DNA from: Fratercula arctica
Taxonomy: Eukaryota > Chordata > Aves > Charadriiformes > Alcidae
Assembly: GCA_947846985.1 (NCBI GenBank)
Contig: CANTUZ010000027.1
Coordinates: 3,599,152-3,663,151, forward strand
Length of the DNA: 64,000 nt
Direction of reading: 5' to 3'
A program made the position numbers and the translations under genes. Shown one piece after another: positions 27,501-40,164 of this stretch. Each line of letters begins with the position of its first letter. Positions within the stretch are counted from its first letter, which is position 1. Under the pieces are notes generated by a model. That model saw nothing but the letters and a program-made list of their open reading frames with translations, was not told where the DNA came from and made no database searches.

Positions 27501-29595
27501 TGTTTTAAAGATCTCTGGGAACCACTTCCATCGCCCCACAGAGCTTGGGTCTCCATACTTCCCTGGCGCCTTCAGCCTCAAAAGCCCCATTTCTCCCTCG
27601 CCCAAAGGCGCACTGCAACAATTTCCGTATGTCTGGAATTTCCTGTCACGCCCAAGGAGCCACGAGGGAAAACTGTGGCTTGTTTTAAAGCTCTCTGGGA
27701 ACCACTCCCATCGCCCCACAGAGCTTGGGTCTCCATACTTCCCTGGCGCCTTCAGCCTCAAAAGCACCATTTCTCCCTCGCCCCAAGGCGCAATGCAAGA
27801 ATTTCCGTATGTCTGGAATTTCCTGTCACGCCCAAGGAGCCAGGAGGGAAACCTGTGGCTTGCTCTAAAGCTCTCTGGGAACAACTTGCAGTGCCGCACA
27901 GAGCTTGGGTCTCCAGGCTTTGCTGGCGCCTTCAGCCTCAAAAGCACCATTTCTCCCTCGCCCCAGGCCGACCACCAAAATTTCCTTATATTCGGGGATT
28001 GGTGCCACGCCCAAGGTACCAAGAGGGAAAACTGTGGCTTTCTCTAAAGCTCTCTGTGAACAACTTGAAAAGCCGTACAGAATTTGGGTCTCCAGGCTTT
28101 GCCGGCGCCTTCAGCCTCAAAAGCACCATATCTCCCTCGGCCCAAGGCGCACTGCAAGAATTTCCATATGTCTGGAATTTCCTGTCACGCCCAAGGAGCC
28201 ACGAGGGAAAACTGTGGCTTGTTTTAAAGCTCTTTGGGAACTGCTTGCATTGCCCAGAGACCTTGGGTCTCCGGACATTCCTGGCACCTTCAGCCTCAGA
28301 ACCACCACTTCTCCCTCACCCCAGGGCCGGTCTTAGAATAGACCAAACGTCCGGAGATTGCTGCCACAAGCAAGATGCCACGAGGGAAAACTGTGGCTTG
28401 TTTTAAACCTCTCTGGGAACCACTTCTATCGCCCCACAGAGCTTGGGCCTCGGGGCTTTGCTGGCGCCTTCAGCCTCAAAAGCACCCTTTCTCCCTCGCC
28501 CGAAGGCCAAGCTCCAAAATTTCCTTATATTCGGGGACTGGAGCCACGCCCAAGGAGCCACAAGGGAAAACTGTGGCTTGCTCTAAAGATCTCTGGGAAC
28601 CACTTCTATCGCCCCACAGAGCTTGGGTCTCCAGGCTTTCCTGGCGCCTTCAGCCTCAAAAGCACCATTTCTCCCTCGCCCGAAGGCCGAGCTCCAAAAA
28701 TTTCCTTATATTCGGTGATTGGTACCACGCCCAAGGAGCCAGGAGGGAAAAATGTGCCTTGTTTTAAAGATCTCTGGGAACCACTTCCATCGCCCCACAG
28801 AGCTTGGGTCTCCATACTTCCCTGGCGCCTTCAGCCTCAAAAGCCCCATTTCTCCCTCGCCCAAAGGCGCACTGCAACAATTTCCGTATGTCTGGAATTT
28901 CCTGTCACGCCCAAGGAGCCACGAGGGAAAACTGTGGCTTGTTTTAAAGCTCTCTGGGAACCACTCCCATCGCCCCACAGAGCTTGGGTCTCCATACTTC
29001 CCTGGCGCCTTCAGCCTCAAAAGCACCATTTCTCCCTCGCCCCAAGGCGCAATGCAAGAATTTCCGTATGTCTGGAATTTCCTGTCACGCCCAAGGAGCC
29101 AGGAGGGAAACCTGTGGCTTGCTCTAAAGCTCTCTGGGAACAACTTGCACTGCCGCACAGAGCTTGGGTCTCCAGGCTTTGCTGGCGCCTTCAGCCTCAA
29201 AAGCACCATTTCTCCCTCGCCCCAGGCCGACCACCAAAATTTCCTTATATTCGGGGATTGGTGCCACGCCCAAGGTACCAAGAGGGAAAACTGTGGCTTT
29301 CTCTAAAGCTCTCTGTGAACAACTTGAAAAGCCGTACAGAATTTGGGTCTCCAGGCTTTGCCGGCGCCTTCAGCCTCAAAAGCACCATATCTCCCTCGGC
29401 CCAAGGCGCACTGCAAGAATTTCCATGTGTCTGGAATTTCCTGTCACGCCCAAGGAGCCACGAGGGAAAACTGTGGCTTGTTTTAAAGCTCTTTGGGAAC
29501 TGCTTGCATTGCCCCAGAGACCTTGGGTCTCCGGACATTCCTGGCACCTTCAGCCTCTGAACCACCACTTCTCCCTCACCCCAGGGCCGGTCTTA
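24555..29595 (+). repeat. Most homogeneous satellite domain: four consecutive 7-mer HORs
   Basis: Markers at 24555, 25817, 27077 and 28336 give four consecutive units of 1262, 1260, 1259 and 1260 bp with the same monomer order and few differences. The first unit has extra single bases in an A-run and a T-run (CCATTTTCTCC near 24885 and GGGAAAAACTG near 24966). This domain is the best template for a HOR consensus in the window. Regular HORs of this sort are what centromere-competent arrays look like in other vertebrates, but function here is not shown. Confidence 0.88.
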
Positions 29596-32500
29596 GAATA
29601 GACCAAACGTCCGGAGATTGCTGCCACAAGCAAGATGCCACGAGGGAAAACTGTGGCTTGTTTTAAACCTCTCTGGGAATAGCTTGTATCGCCCCACAGA
29701 GCTTGGGCCTCGGGGCTTTGCTGGCGCCTTCAGCCTCAAAAGCACCCTTTCTCCCTCGCCCGAAGGCCAAGCTCCAAAATTTCCTTATATTCGGGGACTG
29801 GAGCCACGCCCAAGGAGCCACAAGGGAAAACTGTGGCTTGCTGTAAAGATCTCTGGGAACCACTTCTGTCGCCCCACAGAGCTTGGGTCTCCAGGCTTTC
29901 CTGGCGCCTTCAGCCTCAAAAGCACCATTTCTCCCTCGCCCGAAGGCCGAGCTCCAAAAATTTCCTTATATTCGGTGATTGGTACCACGCCCAAGGAGCC
30001 AGGAGGGAAAAATGTGCCTTGTTTTAAAGATCTCTGGGAACCACTTCCATCGCCCCACAGAGCTTGGGTCTCCATACTTCCCTGGCGCCTTCAGCCTCAA
30101 AAGCCCCATTTCTCCCTCGCCCAAAGGCGCAATGCAAGAATTTCCGTATGTCTGGAATTTCCTGTCACGCCCAAGGAGCCACGAGGGAAAACTGTGGCTT
30201 GTTTTAAAGCTCTCTGGGAACCACTCCCATCGCCCCACAGAGCTTGGGTCTCCATACTTCCCTGGCGCCTTCAGCCTCAAAAGCACCATTTCTCCCTCGC
30301 CCCAAGGCGCAATGCAAGAATTTCCGTATGTCTGGAATTTCCTGTCACGCCCAAGGAGCCAGGAGGGAAACCTGTGGCTTGCTCTAAAGCTCTCTGGGAA
30401 CAACTTGCACTGCCGCACAGAGCTTGGGTCTCCAGGCTTTACTGGCGCCTTCAGCCTCAAAAGCACCATTTCTCCCTCGCCCGAAGGCCGAGCTCCAAAA
30501 TTTCCTTATCTTCGGGGATTGGTGCCACGCCCAAGGAGCCACGAGGGAAAACTGTGTCTTGTTTTAAAGCTCTCTGGGAACCACTTCCATCGCCCCACAG
30601 ACCTTGGGTCTCCGGGCTTTGCTGGCGCCTTCAGCCTCAAAAGCCCCATTTCTCCCTCGCCCAAAGGCGCACTGCAAGAATTTCCGTATGTCTGGAATTT
30701 CCTGTCACGCCCAAGGAGCCACAAGGGAAAACTGTGGCTTGCTCTAAAGCTCTCTGGGAACAACTTGAAAAGCCGTACAGAATTTGGGTCTCCAGGCTTT
30801 GCCGGCGCCTTCAGCCTCAAAAGCACCATATCTCCCTCGGCCCAAGGCGCACTGCTGGAATTTCCATATATCTGGAATTTCCTGTCACGCCCGAGGAGCC
30901 ACGAGGGAAAACTGTGGCTTATTTTAAAGCTCTTTGGGAACTGCTTGCATTGCTCCAGAGACCTTGGGTCTCCGGACATTCCTGGCACCTTCATCCTCTG
31001 AACCACCACTTCTCCCTCACCCCAGGGCCGGTCTTAGAATAGACCAAACATCCGGAGATTGCTGCCACAAGCAAGATGCCACGAGGGAAAACTGTGGCTT
31101 GTTTTAAACCTCTCTGGGAATAGCTTGTATCGCCCCACAGAGCTTGGGCCTCTGGGCTTTGCTGGCGCCTTCAGCCTCAAAAGCACCCTTTCTCCCTCGC
31201 CCGAAGGCCAAGCTCCAAAATTTCCTTATATTCGGGGATTGGAGCCACGCCCAAGGAGCCACAAGGGAAAACTGTGGCTTGCTCTAAAGATCTCTGGGAA
31301 CCACTTCTATCGCCTCACAGAGCTTGGGTCTCCAGGCTTTCCTGGCGCCTTCAGCCTCAAAAGCACCATTTCTCCCTCGCCCGAAGGCCGAGCTCCAAAA
31401 ATTTCCTTATATTCGGTGATTGGTACCACGCCCAAGGAGCCAGGAGGGAAAACTGTGCCTTGTTTTAAAGCTCTCTGGGAACCACTTCCATCGCCCCAGA
31501 GACCTTGGGTCTCTATACTTTCCTGGCGCCTTCAGCCTCAAAAGCACCATTTCTCCCTCGCCCCAGGGCCAACCACCAAAATTTCCTTATATTCGGGGAC
31601 TGGTGCCACACCCAAGGTACCAAGAGGGAAAACTGCGGCTTTCTCTAAAGCTCTCTGGGAAGAACTTGAAAAGCCGTACAGAATTTGGGTCTCCAGGCTT
31701 TGCCGGCGCCTTCAGCCTCAAAAGCACCATATCTCCCTCGGCCCAAGGCGCACTGCAACAATTTCCATATGTCTGGAATTTCCTGTCACGCCCAAGGAGC
31801 CACGAGGGAAAACTGTGCCTTGTTCTAAAGATCTCTGGGAACCACTTCCATCGCCCCACAGAGCTTGGGTCTCCGGGCTTTGCTGGCGCCTTCAGCCTCA
31901 AAAGCACCATTTCTCCCTCGCCCAAAGGCGCACTGCAACAATTTCTGTATGTCTGGAATTCCCTGCAACGACCAAGGAGCCACGAGGGAAAACTGTGGCT
32001 TGCTCTAAAGCTCTCTGGGAAGCACTTCCATCGCCCCAGAGACCTTGGGTCTCTATACTTTCCTGGCGCCTTCAGCCTCAAAAGCACCATTTCTTCCTCG
32101 CCCCAGGGCCGACCACCAAAATTTCCTTATATTCGGGGATTGGTGCCACGCCCAAGGTACCAAGAGGGAAAACTGCGGCTTTCTCTAAAGCTCTCTGGGA
32201 AACAACTTGAAAAGCCGTACAGAATTTGGGTCTCCAGGCTTTACTGGCGCCTTCAGCCTCAAAAGCACCATTTCTCCCTCGCCCCAAGGCGCACTGCAAG
32301 AATTTCCGTATGTCTGGAATTTCCTGTCACGCCCAAGGAGCCACGAGGTAAACCTGTGGCTTGCTCTAAAGCTCTCTGGGAACAAGTTGCACTGCCGCAC
32401 AGAGCTTGGGTCTCCAGGCTTTGCTGGCGCCTTCAGCCTCAAAAGCCCCATTTATCCCTCGCCCGAAGGCCCACTGCAAGAATTTCCGTATGTCTGGAAT

Positions 32501-35500
32501 TTCCTGCCACGCCCAAGGAGCCACAAGGGAAAACTGTGCTTGCTCTAAAGCTCTCTGGTAACAACTTGAAAAGCCGTACAGAATTTGGGTCTCCAGGCTT
32601 TGCTGGCGCCTTCAGCCTCAAAAACACCATTTCTCCCTCGCCCCTCGGCCGACCACCAAAATTTCCTTATATTCGGGGACTGGTGCCACACCCAAGGTGC
32701 CACGAGGGAAAACTGTGCCTTGTTTTAAAGATCTCTGGGAACCACTTCCATCGCCCCACTGAGCTTGGGTCTCCATACTTCCCTGGCGCCTTCAGCCTCA
32801 AAAGCACCATTTCTCCCTCGCCCAAAGGCGCACTGCAACAATTCCCGTATGTCTGGAATTTCCTGTCACGCCCAAGGAGCCACGAGGGAAAACTGTGGCT
32901 TGTTTTAAAGCTCTCTGGGAACCACTCCCATCGCCCCACAGAGCTTGGGTCTCCATACTTCCCTGGCGCCTTCAGCCTCAAAAGCACCATTTCTCCCTCG
33001 CCCCAAGGCGCAATGCAAGAATTTCCGTATGTCTGGAATTTCCTGTCACGCCCAAGGAGCCAGGAGGGAAACCTGTGGCTTGCTCTAAAGCTCTCTGGGA
33101 ACAACTTGCACTGCCGCACAGAGCTTGGGTCTCCAGGCTTTGCTGGCGCCTTCAGCCTCAAAAGCACCATTTCTCCCTCGCCCCAGGCCGACCACCAAAA
33201 TTTCCTTATATTCGGGGATTGGTGCCACGCCCAAGGTACCAAGAGGGAATAAAGCTCTCTGTGAACAACTTGAAAAGCCGTACAGAATTTGGGTCTCCAG
33301 GCTTTGCCGGCGCCTTCAGCCTGAAAAGCACCATATCTCCCTCGGCCCAAGGCGCACTGCAAGAATTTCCATATGTCTGGAATTTCCTGCCACGCCCAAG
33401 GAGCCACGAGGGAAAACTGTGGCTTGTTTTAAAGCTCTTTGGGAACTGCTTGCATTGCCCCAGAGACCTTGGGTCTCCGGACATTCCTGGCACCTTCAGC
33501 CTCTGAACCACCACTTCTCCCTCACCCCAGGGCCGGTCTTAGAATAGACCAAACGTCCGGAGATTGCTGCCACAAGCAAGATGCCACGAGGGAGAAACGG
33601 TGGCTTGTTTTAAACCTCTCTGGGAATAGCTTGTATCGCCCCACAGAGCTTGGGCCTCGGGGCTTTGCTGGCGCCTTCAGCCTCAAAAGCACCCTTTCTC
33701 CCTCGCCCGAAGGCCAAGCTCCAAAATTTCCTTATATTCGGGGACTGGAGCCACGCCCAAGGAGCCACAAGGGAAAACTGTGGCTTGCTGTAAAGATCTC
33801 TGGGAACCACTTCTGTCGCCCCACAGAGCTTGGGTCTCCAGGCTTTCCTGGCGCCTTCAGCCTCAAAAGCACCATTTCTCCCTCGCCCGAAGGCCGAGCT
33901 CCAAAAATTTCCTTATATTCGGTGATTGGTACCACGCCCAAGGAGCCAGGAGGGAAAAATGTGCCTTGTTTTAAAGATCTCTGGGAACCACTTCCATCGC
34001 CCCACAGAGCTTGGGTCTCCATACTTCCCTGGCGCCTTCAGCCTCAAAAGCCCCATTTCTCCCTCGCCCAAAGGCGCACTGCAACAATTTCCGTATGTCT
34101 GGAATTTCCTGTCACGCCCAAGGAGCCACGAGGGAAAACTGTGGCTTGTTTTAAAGCTCTCTGGGAACCACTCCCATCGCCCCACAGAGCTTGGGTCTCC
34201 ATACTTCCCTGGCGCCTTCAGCCTCAAAAGCACCATTTCTCCCTCGCCCCAAGGCGCAATGCAAGAATTTCCGTATGTCTGGAATTTCCTGTCACGCCCA
34301 AGGAGCCAGGAGGGAAACCTGTGGCTTGCTCTAAAGCTCTCTGGGAACAACTTGCACTGCCGCACAGAGCTTGGGTCTCCAGGCTTTCCTGGCGCCTTCA
34401 GCCTCAAAAGCACCATTTCTCCCTCGCCCGAAGGCCGAGCTCCAAAATTTCCTTATCTTCGGGGATTGGTGCCACGCCCAAGGAGCCACGAGGGAAAACT
34501 GTGTCTTGTTTTAAAGCTCTCTGGGAACCACTTCCATCGCCCCACAGACCTTGGGTCTCCGGGCTTTGCTGGCGCCTTCAGCCTCAAAAGCCCCATTTCT
34601 CCCTCGCCCCAAGGCGCACTGCAAGAATTTCCGTATGTCTGGAATTTCCTGTCACGCCCAAGGAGCCACAAGGGAAAACTGTGGCTTGCTCTAAAGCTCT
34701 CTGGGAACAACTTGCACTGCCGCACAGAGCTTGGGTCTCCGGGCTTTGCTGGCGCCTTCAGCCTCAAAAGCACCATTTCTCCCTCGCCCCAGGCTGACCA
34801 CCAAAATTTCCTTATATTCGGGGATTGGTGCCACGCCCAAGGTACCAAGAGGGAAAACTGTGGCTTTCTCTAAAGCTCTCTGTGAACAACTTGAAAAGCC
34901 GTACAGAATTTGGGTCTCCAGGCTTTGCCGGCGCCTTCAGCCTCAAAAGCACCATATCTCCCTCGGCCCAAGGCGCACTGCTGGAATTTCCATATATCTG
35001 GAATTTCCTGTCACGCCCGAGGAGCCACGAGGGAAAACTGTGGCTTATTTTAAAGCTCTTTGGGAACTGCTTGCATTGCTCCAGAGACCTTGGGTCTCCG
35101 GACATTCCTGGCACCTTCATCCTCTGAACCACCACTTCTCCCTCACCCCAGGGCCGGTCTTAGAATAGACCAAACATCCGGAGATTGCTGCCACAAGCAA
35201 GATGCCACGAGGGAAAACTGTGGCTTGTTTTAAACCTCTCTGGGAATAGCTTGTATCGCCCCACAGAGCTTGGGCCTCTGGGCTTTGCTGGCGCCTTCAG
35301 CCTCAAAAGCACCCTTTCTCCCTCGCCCGAAGGCCAAGCTCCAAAATTTCCTTATATTCGGGGATTGGAGCCACGCCCAAGGAGCCACAAGGGAAAACTG
35401 TGGCTTGCTCTAAAGATCTCTGGGAACCACTTCTATCGCCTCACAGAGCTTGGGTCTCCAGGCTTTCCTGGCGCCTTCAGCCTCAAAAGCACCATTTCTC

Positions 35501-38500
35501 CCTCGCCCGAAGGCCGAGCTCCAAAAATTTCCTTATATTCGGTGATTGGTACCACGCCCAAGGAGCCAGGAGGGAAAACTGTGCCTTGTTTTAAAGCTCT
35601 CTGGGAACCACTTCCATCGCCCCAGAGACCTTGGGTCTCTATACTTTCCTGGCGCCTTCAGCCTCAAAAGCACCATTTCTCCCTCGCCCCAGGGCCAACC
35701 ACCAAAATTTCCTTATATTCGGGGACTGGTGCCACGCCCAAGGTGCCACGAGGGAAAACTGCGGCTTTCTCTAAAGCTCTCTGGGAAGAACTTGAAAAGC
35801 CGTACAGAATTTGGGTCTCCAGGCTTTGCCGGCGCCTTCAGCCTCAAAAGCACCATATCTCCCTCGGCCCAAGGCGCACTGCAACAATTTCTGTATGTCT
35901 GGAATTTCCTGCAACGACCAAGGAGCCACGAGGGAAAACTGTGCCTTGTTTTAAAGCTCTCTGGGAACCACTTCCATCGCCCCACAGAGCTTGGGTCTTC
36001 GGACTTTGCTGGCGCCTTCAGCCTCAAAAGCACCATTTCTCCCTCGCCCAAAGGCGCACTGCAACAATTTCTGTATGTCTGGAATTCCCTGCAACGACCA
36101 AGGAGCCACGAGGGAAAACTGTGGCTTGTTTTAAAGCTCTCTGGGAACCACTTCCATCGCCCCAGAGACCTTGGGTCTCTATACTTTCCTGGCGCCTTCA
36201 GCCTCAAAAGCACCATTTCTTCCTCGCCCCAGGGCCGACCACCAAAATTTCCTTATATTCGGGGATTGGTGCCACGCCCAAGGTACCAAGAGGGAAAACT
36301 GCGGCTTTCTCTAAAGCTCTCTGGGAACAACTTGAAAAGCCGTACAGAATTTGGGTCTCCAGGCTTTACTGGCGCCTTCAGCCTCAAAAGCACCATTTCT
36401 CCCTCGCCCCAAGGCGCACTGCAAGAATTTCCGTATGTCTGGAATTTCCTGTCACGCCCAAGGAGCCACGAGGTAAACCTCTGGCTTGCTCTAAAGCTCT
36501 CTGGGAACAAGTTGCACTGCCGCACAGAGCTTGGGTCTCCAGGCTTTGCTGGCGCCTTCAGCCTCAAAAGCCCCATTTATCCCTCGCCCGAAGGCCCACT
36601 GCAAGAATTTCCGTATGTCTGGAATTTCCTGCCACGCCCAAGGAGCCACAAGGGAAAACTGTGCTTGCTCTAAAGCTCTCTGGTAACAACTTGAAAAGCC
36701 GTACAGAATTTGGGTCTCCAGGCTTTGCTGGCGCCTTCAGCCTCAAAAACACCATTTCTCCCTCGCCCCTGGGCCGACCACCAAAATTTCCTTATATTCG
36801 GGGACTGGTGCCACGCCCAAGGTGCCACGAGGGAAAACTGTGCCTTGTTTTAAAGATCTCTGGGAACCACTTCCATCGCCCCACAGAGCTTGGGTCTCCA
36901 TACTTCCCTGGCGCCTTCAGCCTCAAAAGCACCATTTCTCCCTCGCCCAAAGGCGCACTGCAACAATTCCCGTATGTCTGGAATTTCCTGTCACGCCCAA
37001 GGAGCCACGAGGGAAAACTGTGGCTTGTTTTAAAGCTCTCTGGGAACCACTCCCATCGCCCCACAGAGCTTGGGTCTCCATACTTCCCTGGCGCCTTCAG
37101 CCTCAAAAGCACCATTTCTCCCTCGCCCCAAGGCGCAATGCAAGAATTTCCGTATGTCTGGAATTTCCTGTCACGCCCAAGGAGCCAGGAGGGAAACCTG
37201 TGGCTTGCTCTAAAGCTCTCTGGGAACAACTTGCACTGCCGCACAGAGCTTGGGTCTCCAGGCTTTGCTGGCGCCTTCAGCCTCAAAAGCACCATTTCTC
37301 CCTCGCCCCAGGCCGACCACCAAAATTTCCTTATATTCGGGGATTGGTGCCACGCCCAAGGTACCAAGAGGGAATAAAGCTCTCTGTGAACAACTTGAAA
37401 AGCCGTACAGAATTTGGGTCTCCAGGCTTTGCCGGCGCCTTCAGCCTGAAAAGCACCATATCTCCCTCGGCCCAAGGCGCACTGCAAGAATTTCCATATG
37501 TCTGGAATTTCCTGCCACGCCCAAGGAGCCACGAGGGAAAACTGTGGCTTGTTTTAAAGCTCTTTGGGAACTGCTTGCATTGCCCAGAGACCTTGGGTCT
37601 CCGGACATTCCTGGCACCTTCAGCCTCAGAACCACCACTTCTCCCTCACCCCAGGGCCGGTCTTAGAATAGACCAAACGTCCGGAGATTGCTGCCACAAG
37701 CAAGATGCCACGAGGGAAAACTGTGGCTTGTTTTAAACCTCTCTGGGAATAGCTTGTATCGCCCCACAGAGCATGGGCCTCGGGGCTTTGCTGGCGCCTT
37801 CAGCCTCAAAAGCACCCTTTCTCCCTCGACCGAAGGCCAAGCTCCAAAATTTCCTTATATTCGGGGACTGGAGCCACGCCCAAGGAGCCACAAGGGAAAA
37901 CTGTGGCTTGCTCTAAAGATCTCTGGGAACCACTTCTATTGCCCCACAGAGCTTGGGTCTCCAGGCTTTCCTGGCGCCTTCAGCCTCAAAAGCACCATTT
38001 CTCCCTCGCCCGAAGGCCGAGCTCCAAAAATTTCCTTATATTCGGTGATTGGTACCACGCCCAAGGAGCCAGGAGGGAAACTGTGCCTTGTTTTAAAGCT
38101 CTCTGGGAACCACTTCCATCGCCCCAGAGACCTTGGGTCTCTATACTTTCCTGGCGCCTTCAGCCTCAAAAGCACCATTTCTCCCTCGCCCCAGGGCCAA
38201 CCACCAAAATTTCCTTATATTCGGGGACTGGTGCCACACCCAAGGTACCAAGAGGGAAAACTGCGGCTTTCTCTAAAGCTCTCTGGGAAGAACTGAAAGC
38301 CGTACAGAATTTGGGTCTCCAGGCTTTGCCGGCGCCTTCAGCCTCAAAAGCACCATATCTCCCTCGGCCCAAGGCGCACTGCAACAATTTCCATATGTCT
38401 GGAATTTCCTGCCACGCCCAAGGAGCCACGAGGGAAAACTGTGCCTTGTTCTAAAGATCTCTGGGAACCACTTCCATCGCCCCACAGAGCTTGGGTCTTC

Positions 38501-40164
38501 GGACTTTGCTGGCGCCTTCAGCCTCAAAGCACCATTTCTCCCTCGCCCAAAGGCGCACTGCAACAATTTCTGTATGTCTGGAATTCCCTGCAACGACCAA
38601 GGAGCCACGAGGGAAAACTGTGGCTTGTTTTAAAGCTCTCTGGGAACCACTTCCATCGCCCCAGAGACCTTGGGTCTCTATACTTTCCTGGCGCCTTCAG
38701 CCTCAAAAGCACCATTTGTCCCTCGCCCTGGGGCCGACCACCAAAATTTCCTTATATTCGGGGATTGGTGCCACGCCCAGGTACCAAGAGGGAAAACTGC
38801 GGCTTTCTCTAAAGCTCTCTGGGAACAACTTGAAAAGCCGTACAGAATTTGGGTCTCCAGGCTTTACTGGCGCCTTCAGCCTCAAAAGCACCATTTCTCC
38901 CTCGGCCCAAGGCGCACTGCAAGAATTTCCGTATGTCTGGAATTTCCTGTCACGCCCAAGGAGCCACGAGGTAAACCTGTGGCTTGCTCTAAAGCTCTCT
39001 GGGAACAAGTTGCACTGCCGCACAGAGCTTGGGTCTCCAGGCTTTGCTGGCGCCTTCAGCCTCAAAAGCCCCATTTATCCCTCGCCCGAAGGCCCACTGC
39101 AAGAATTTCCGTATGTCTGGAATTTCCTGCCACGCCCAAGGAGCCACAAGGGAAAACTGTGCTTGCTCTAAAGCTCTCTGGTAACAACTTGAAAAGCCGT
39201 ACAGAATTTGGGTCTCCAGGCTTTGCTGGCGCCTTCAGCCTCAAAAACACCATTTCTCCCTCGTCCCTCGGCCGACCACCAAAATTTCCTTATATTCGGG
39301 GACTGGTGCCACACCCAAGGTGCCACGAGGGAAAACTGTGCCTTGTTTTAAAGATCTCTGGGAACCACTTCCATCGCCCACTGAGCTTGGGTCTCCATAC
39401 TTCCCTGGCGCCTTCAGCCTCAAAAGCACCATTTCTCCCTCGCCCAAAGGCGCACTGCAACAATTCCCGTATGTCTGGAATTTCCTGTCACGCCCAAGGA
39501 GCCACGAGGGAAAAACTGTGCCTTGTTTTAAAGCTCTCTGGGAACCACTCCCATCGCCCCACAGAGCTTGGGTCTCCATACTTCCCTGGCGCCTTCAGCC
39601 TCAAAAGCACCATTTCTCCCTCGCCCCAAGGCGCAATGCAAGAATTTCCGTATGTCTGGAATTTCCTGTCACGCCCAAGGAGCCAGGAGGGAAACCTGTG
39701 GCTTGCTCTAAAGCTCTCTGGGAACAACTTGCACTGCCGCACAGAGCTTGGGTCTCCAGGCTTTGCTGGCGCCTTCAGCCTCAGAAGCACCACTTTTTCC
39801 CTCGCCCCAGGCCGACCACCAAAATTTCCTTATATTCGGGGATTGGTGCCACGCCCAAGGTACCAAGAGGGAATAAAGCTCTCTGTGAACAACTTGAAAA
39901 GCCGTACAGAATTTGGGTCTCCAGGCTTTGCCGGCGCCTTCAGCCTGAAAAGCACCATATCTCCCTCGGCCCAAGGCGCACTGCAAGAATTTCCATATGT
40001 CTGGAATTCCTGCCACGCCCAAGGAGCCACGAGGGAAAACTGTGGCTTGTTTTAAAGCTCTTTGGGAACTACTTGCATTGCCCAAGAGACCTTGGGTCTC
40101 CGGACATTCCTGGCACCTTCAGCCTCAGAACCACCACTTCTCCCTCACCCCAGGGCCAGTCTTA
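29596..40164 (+). repeat. Satellite super-repeats of about 4 kb (three related copies, last one partial)
   Basis: The blocks 29596-33541 (3946 bp), 33542-37665 (4124 bp) and 37666-40164 (2499 bp) share the same internal order. In the first two, an 8-mer or 9-mer HOR is followed by a 14-mer HOR of about 2503 bp; the third retains only the 14-mer. All three carry a private 15-bp deletion giving AGAGGGAATAAAGCTCTC (33243, about 37368 and about 39866). They also share a shortened AAACTGTGCTTGCTC word (about 32535, 36656 and 39157). These lineage markers show the copies descend from one ancestor by block duplication. Confidence 0.87.

Noticed and set aside
35185..37377. Very long open frames in the satellite (up to 730 codons here, 700 at 22417-24519, 629 at 19244-21133)
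   Set aside because: The 180-bp period is a multiple of three and the monomer has few stops, so several frames on both strands stay open at once. There are no start contexts, codon bias or single-frame preference, and frames shift freely between monomers.
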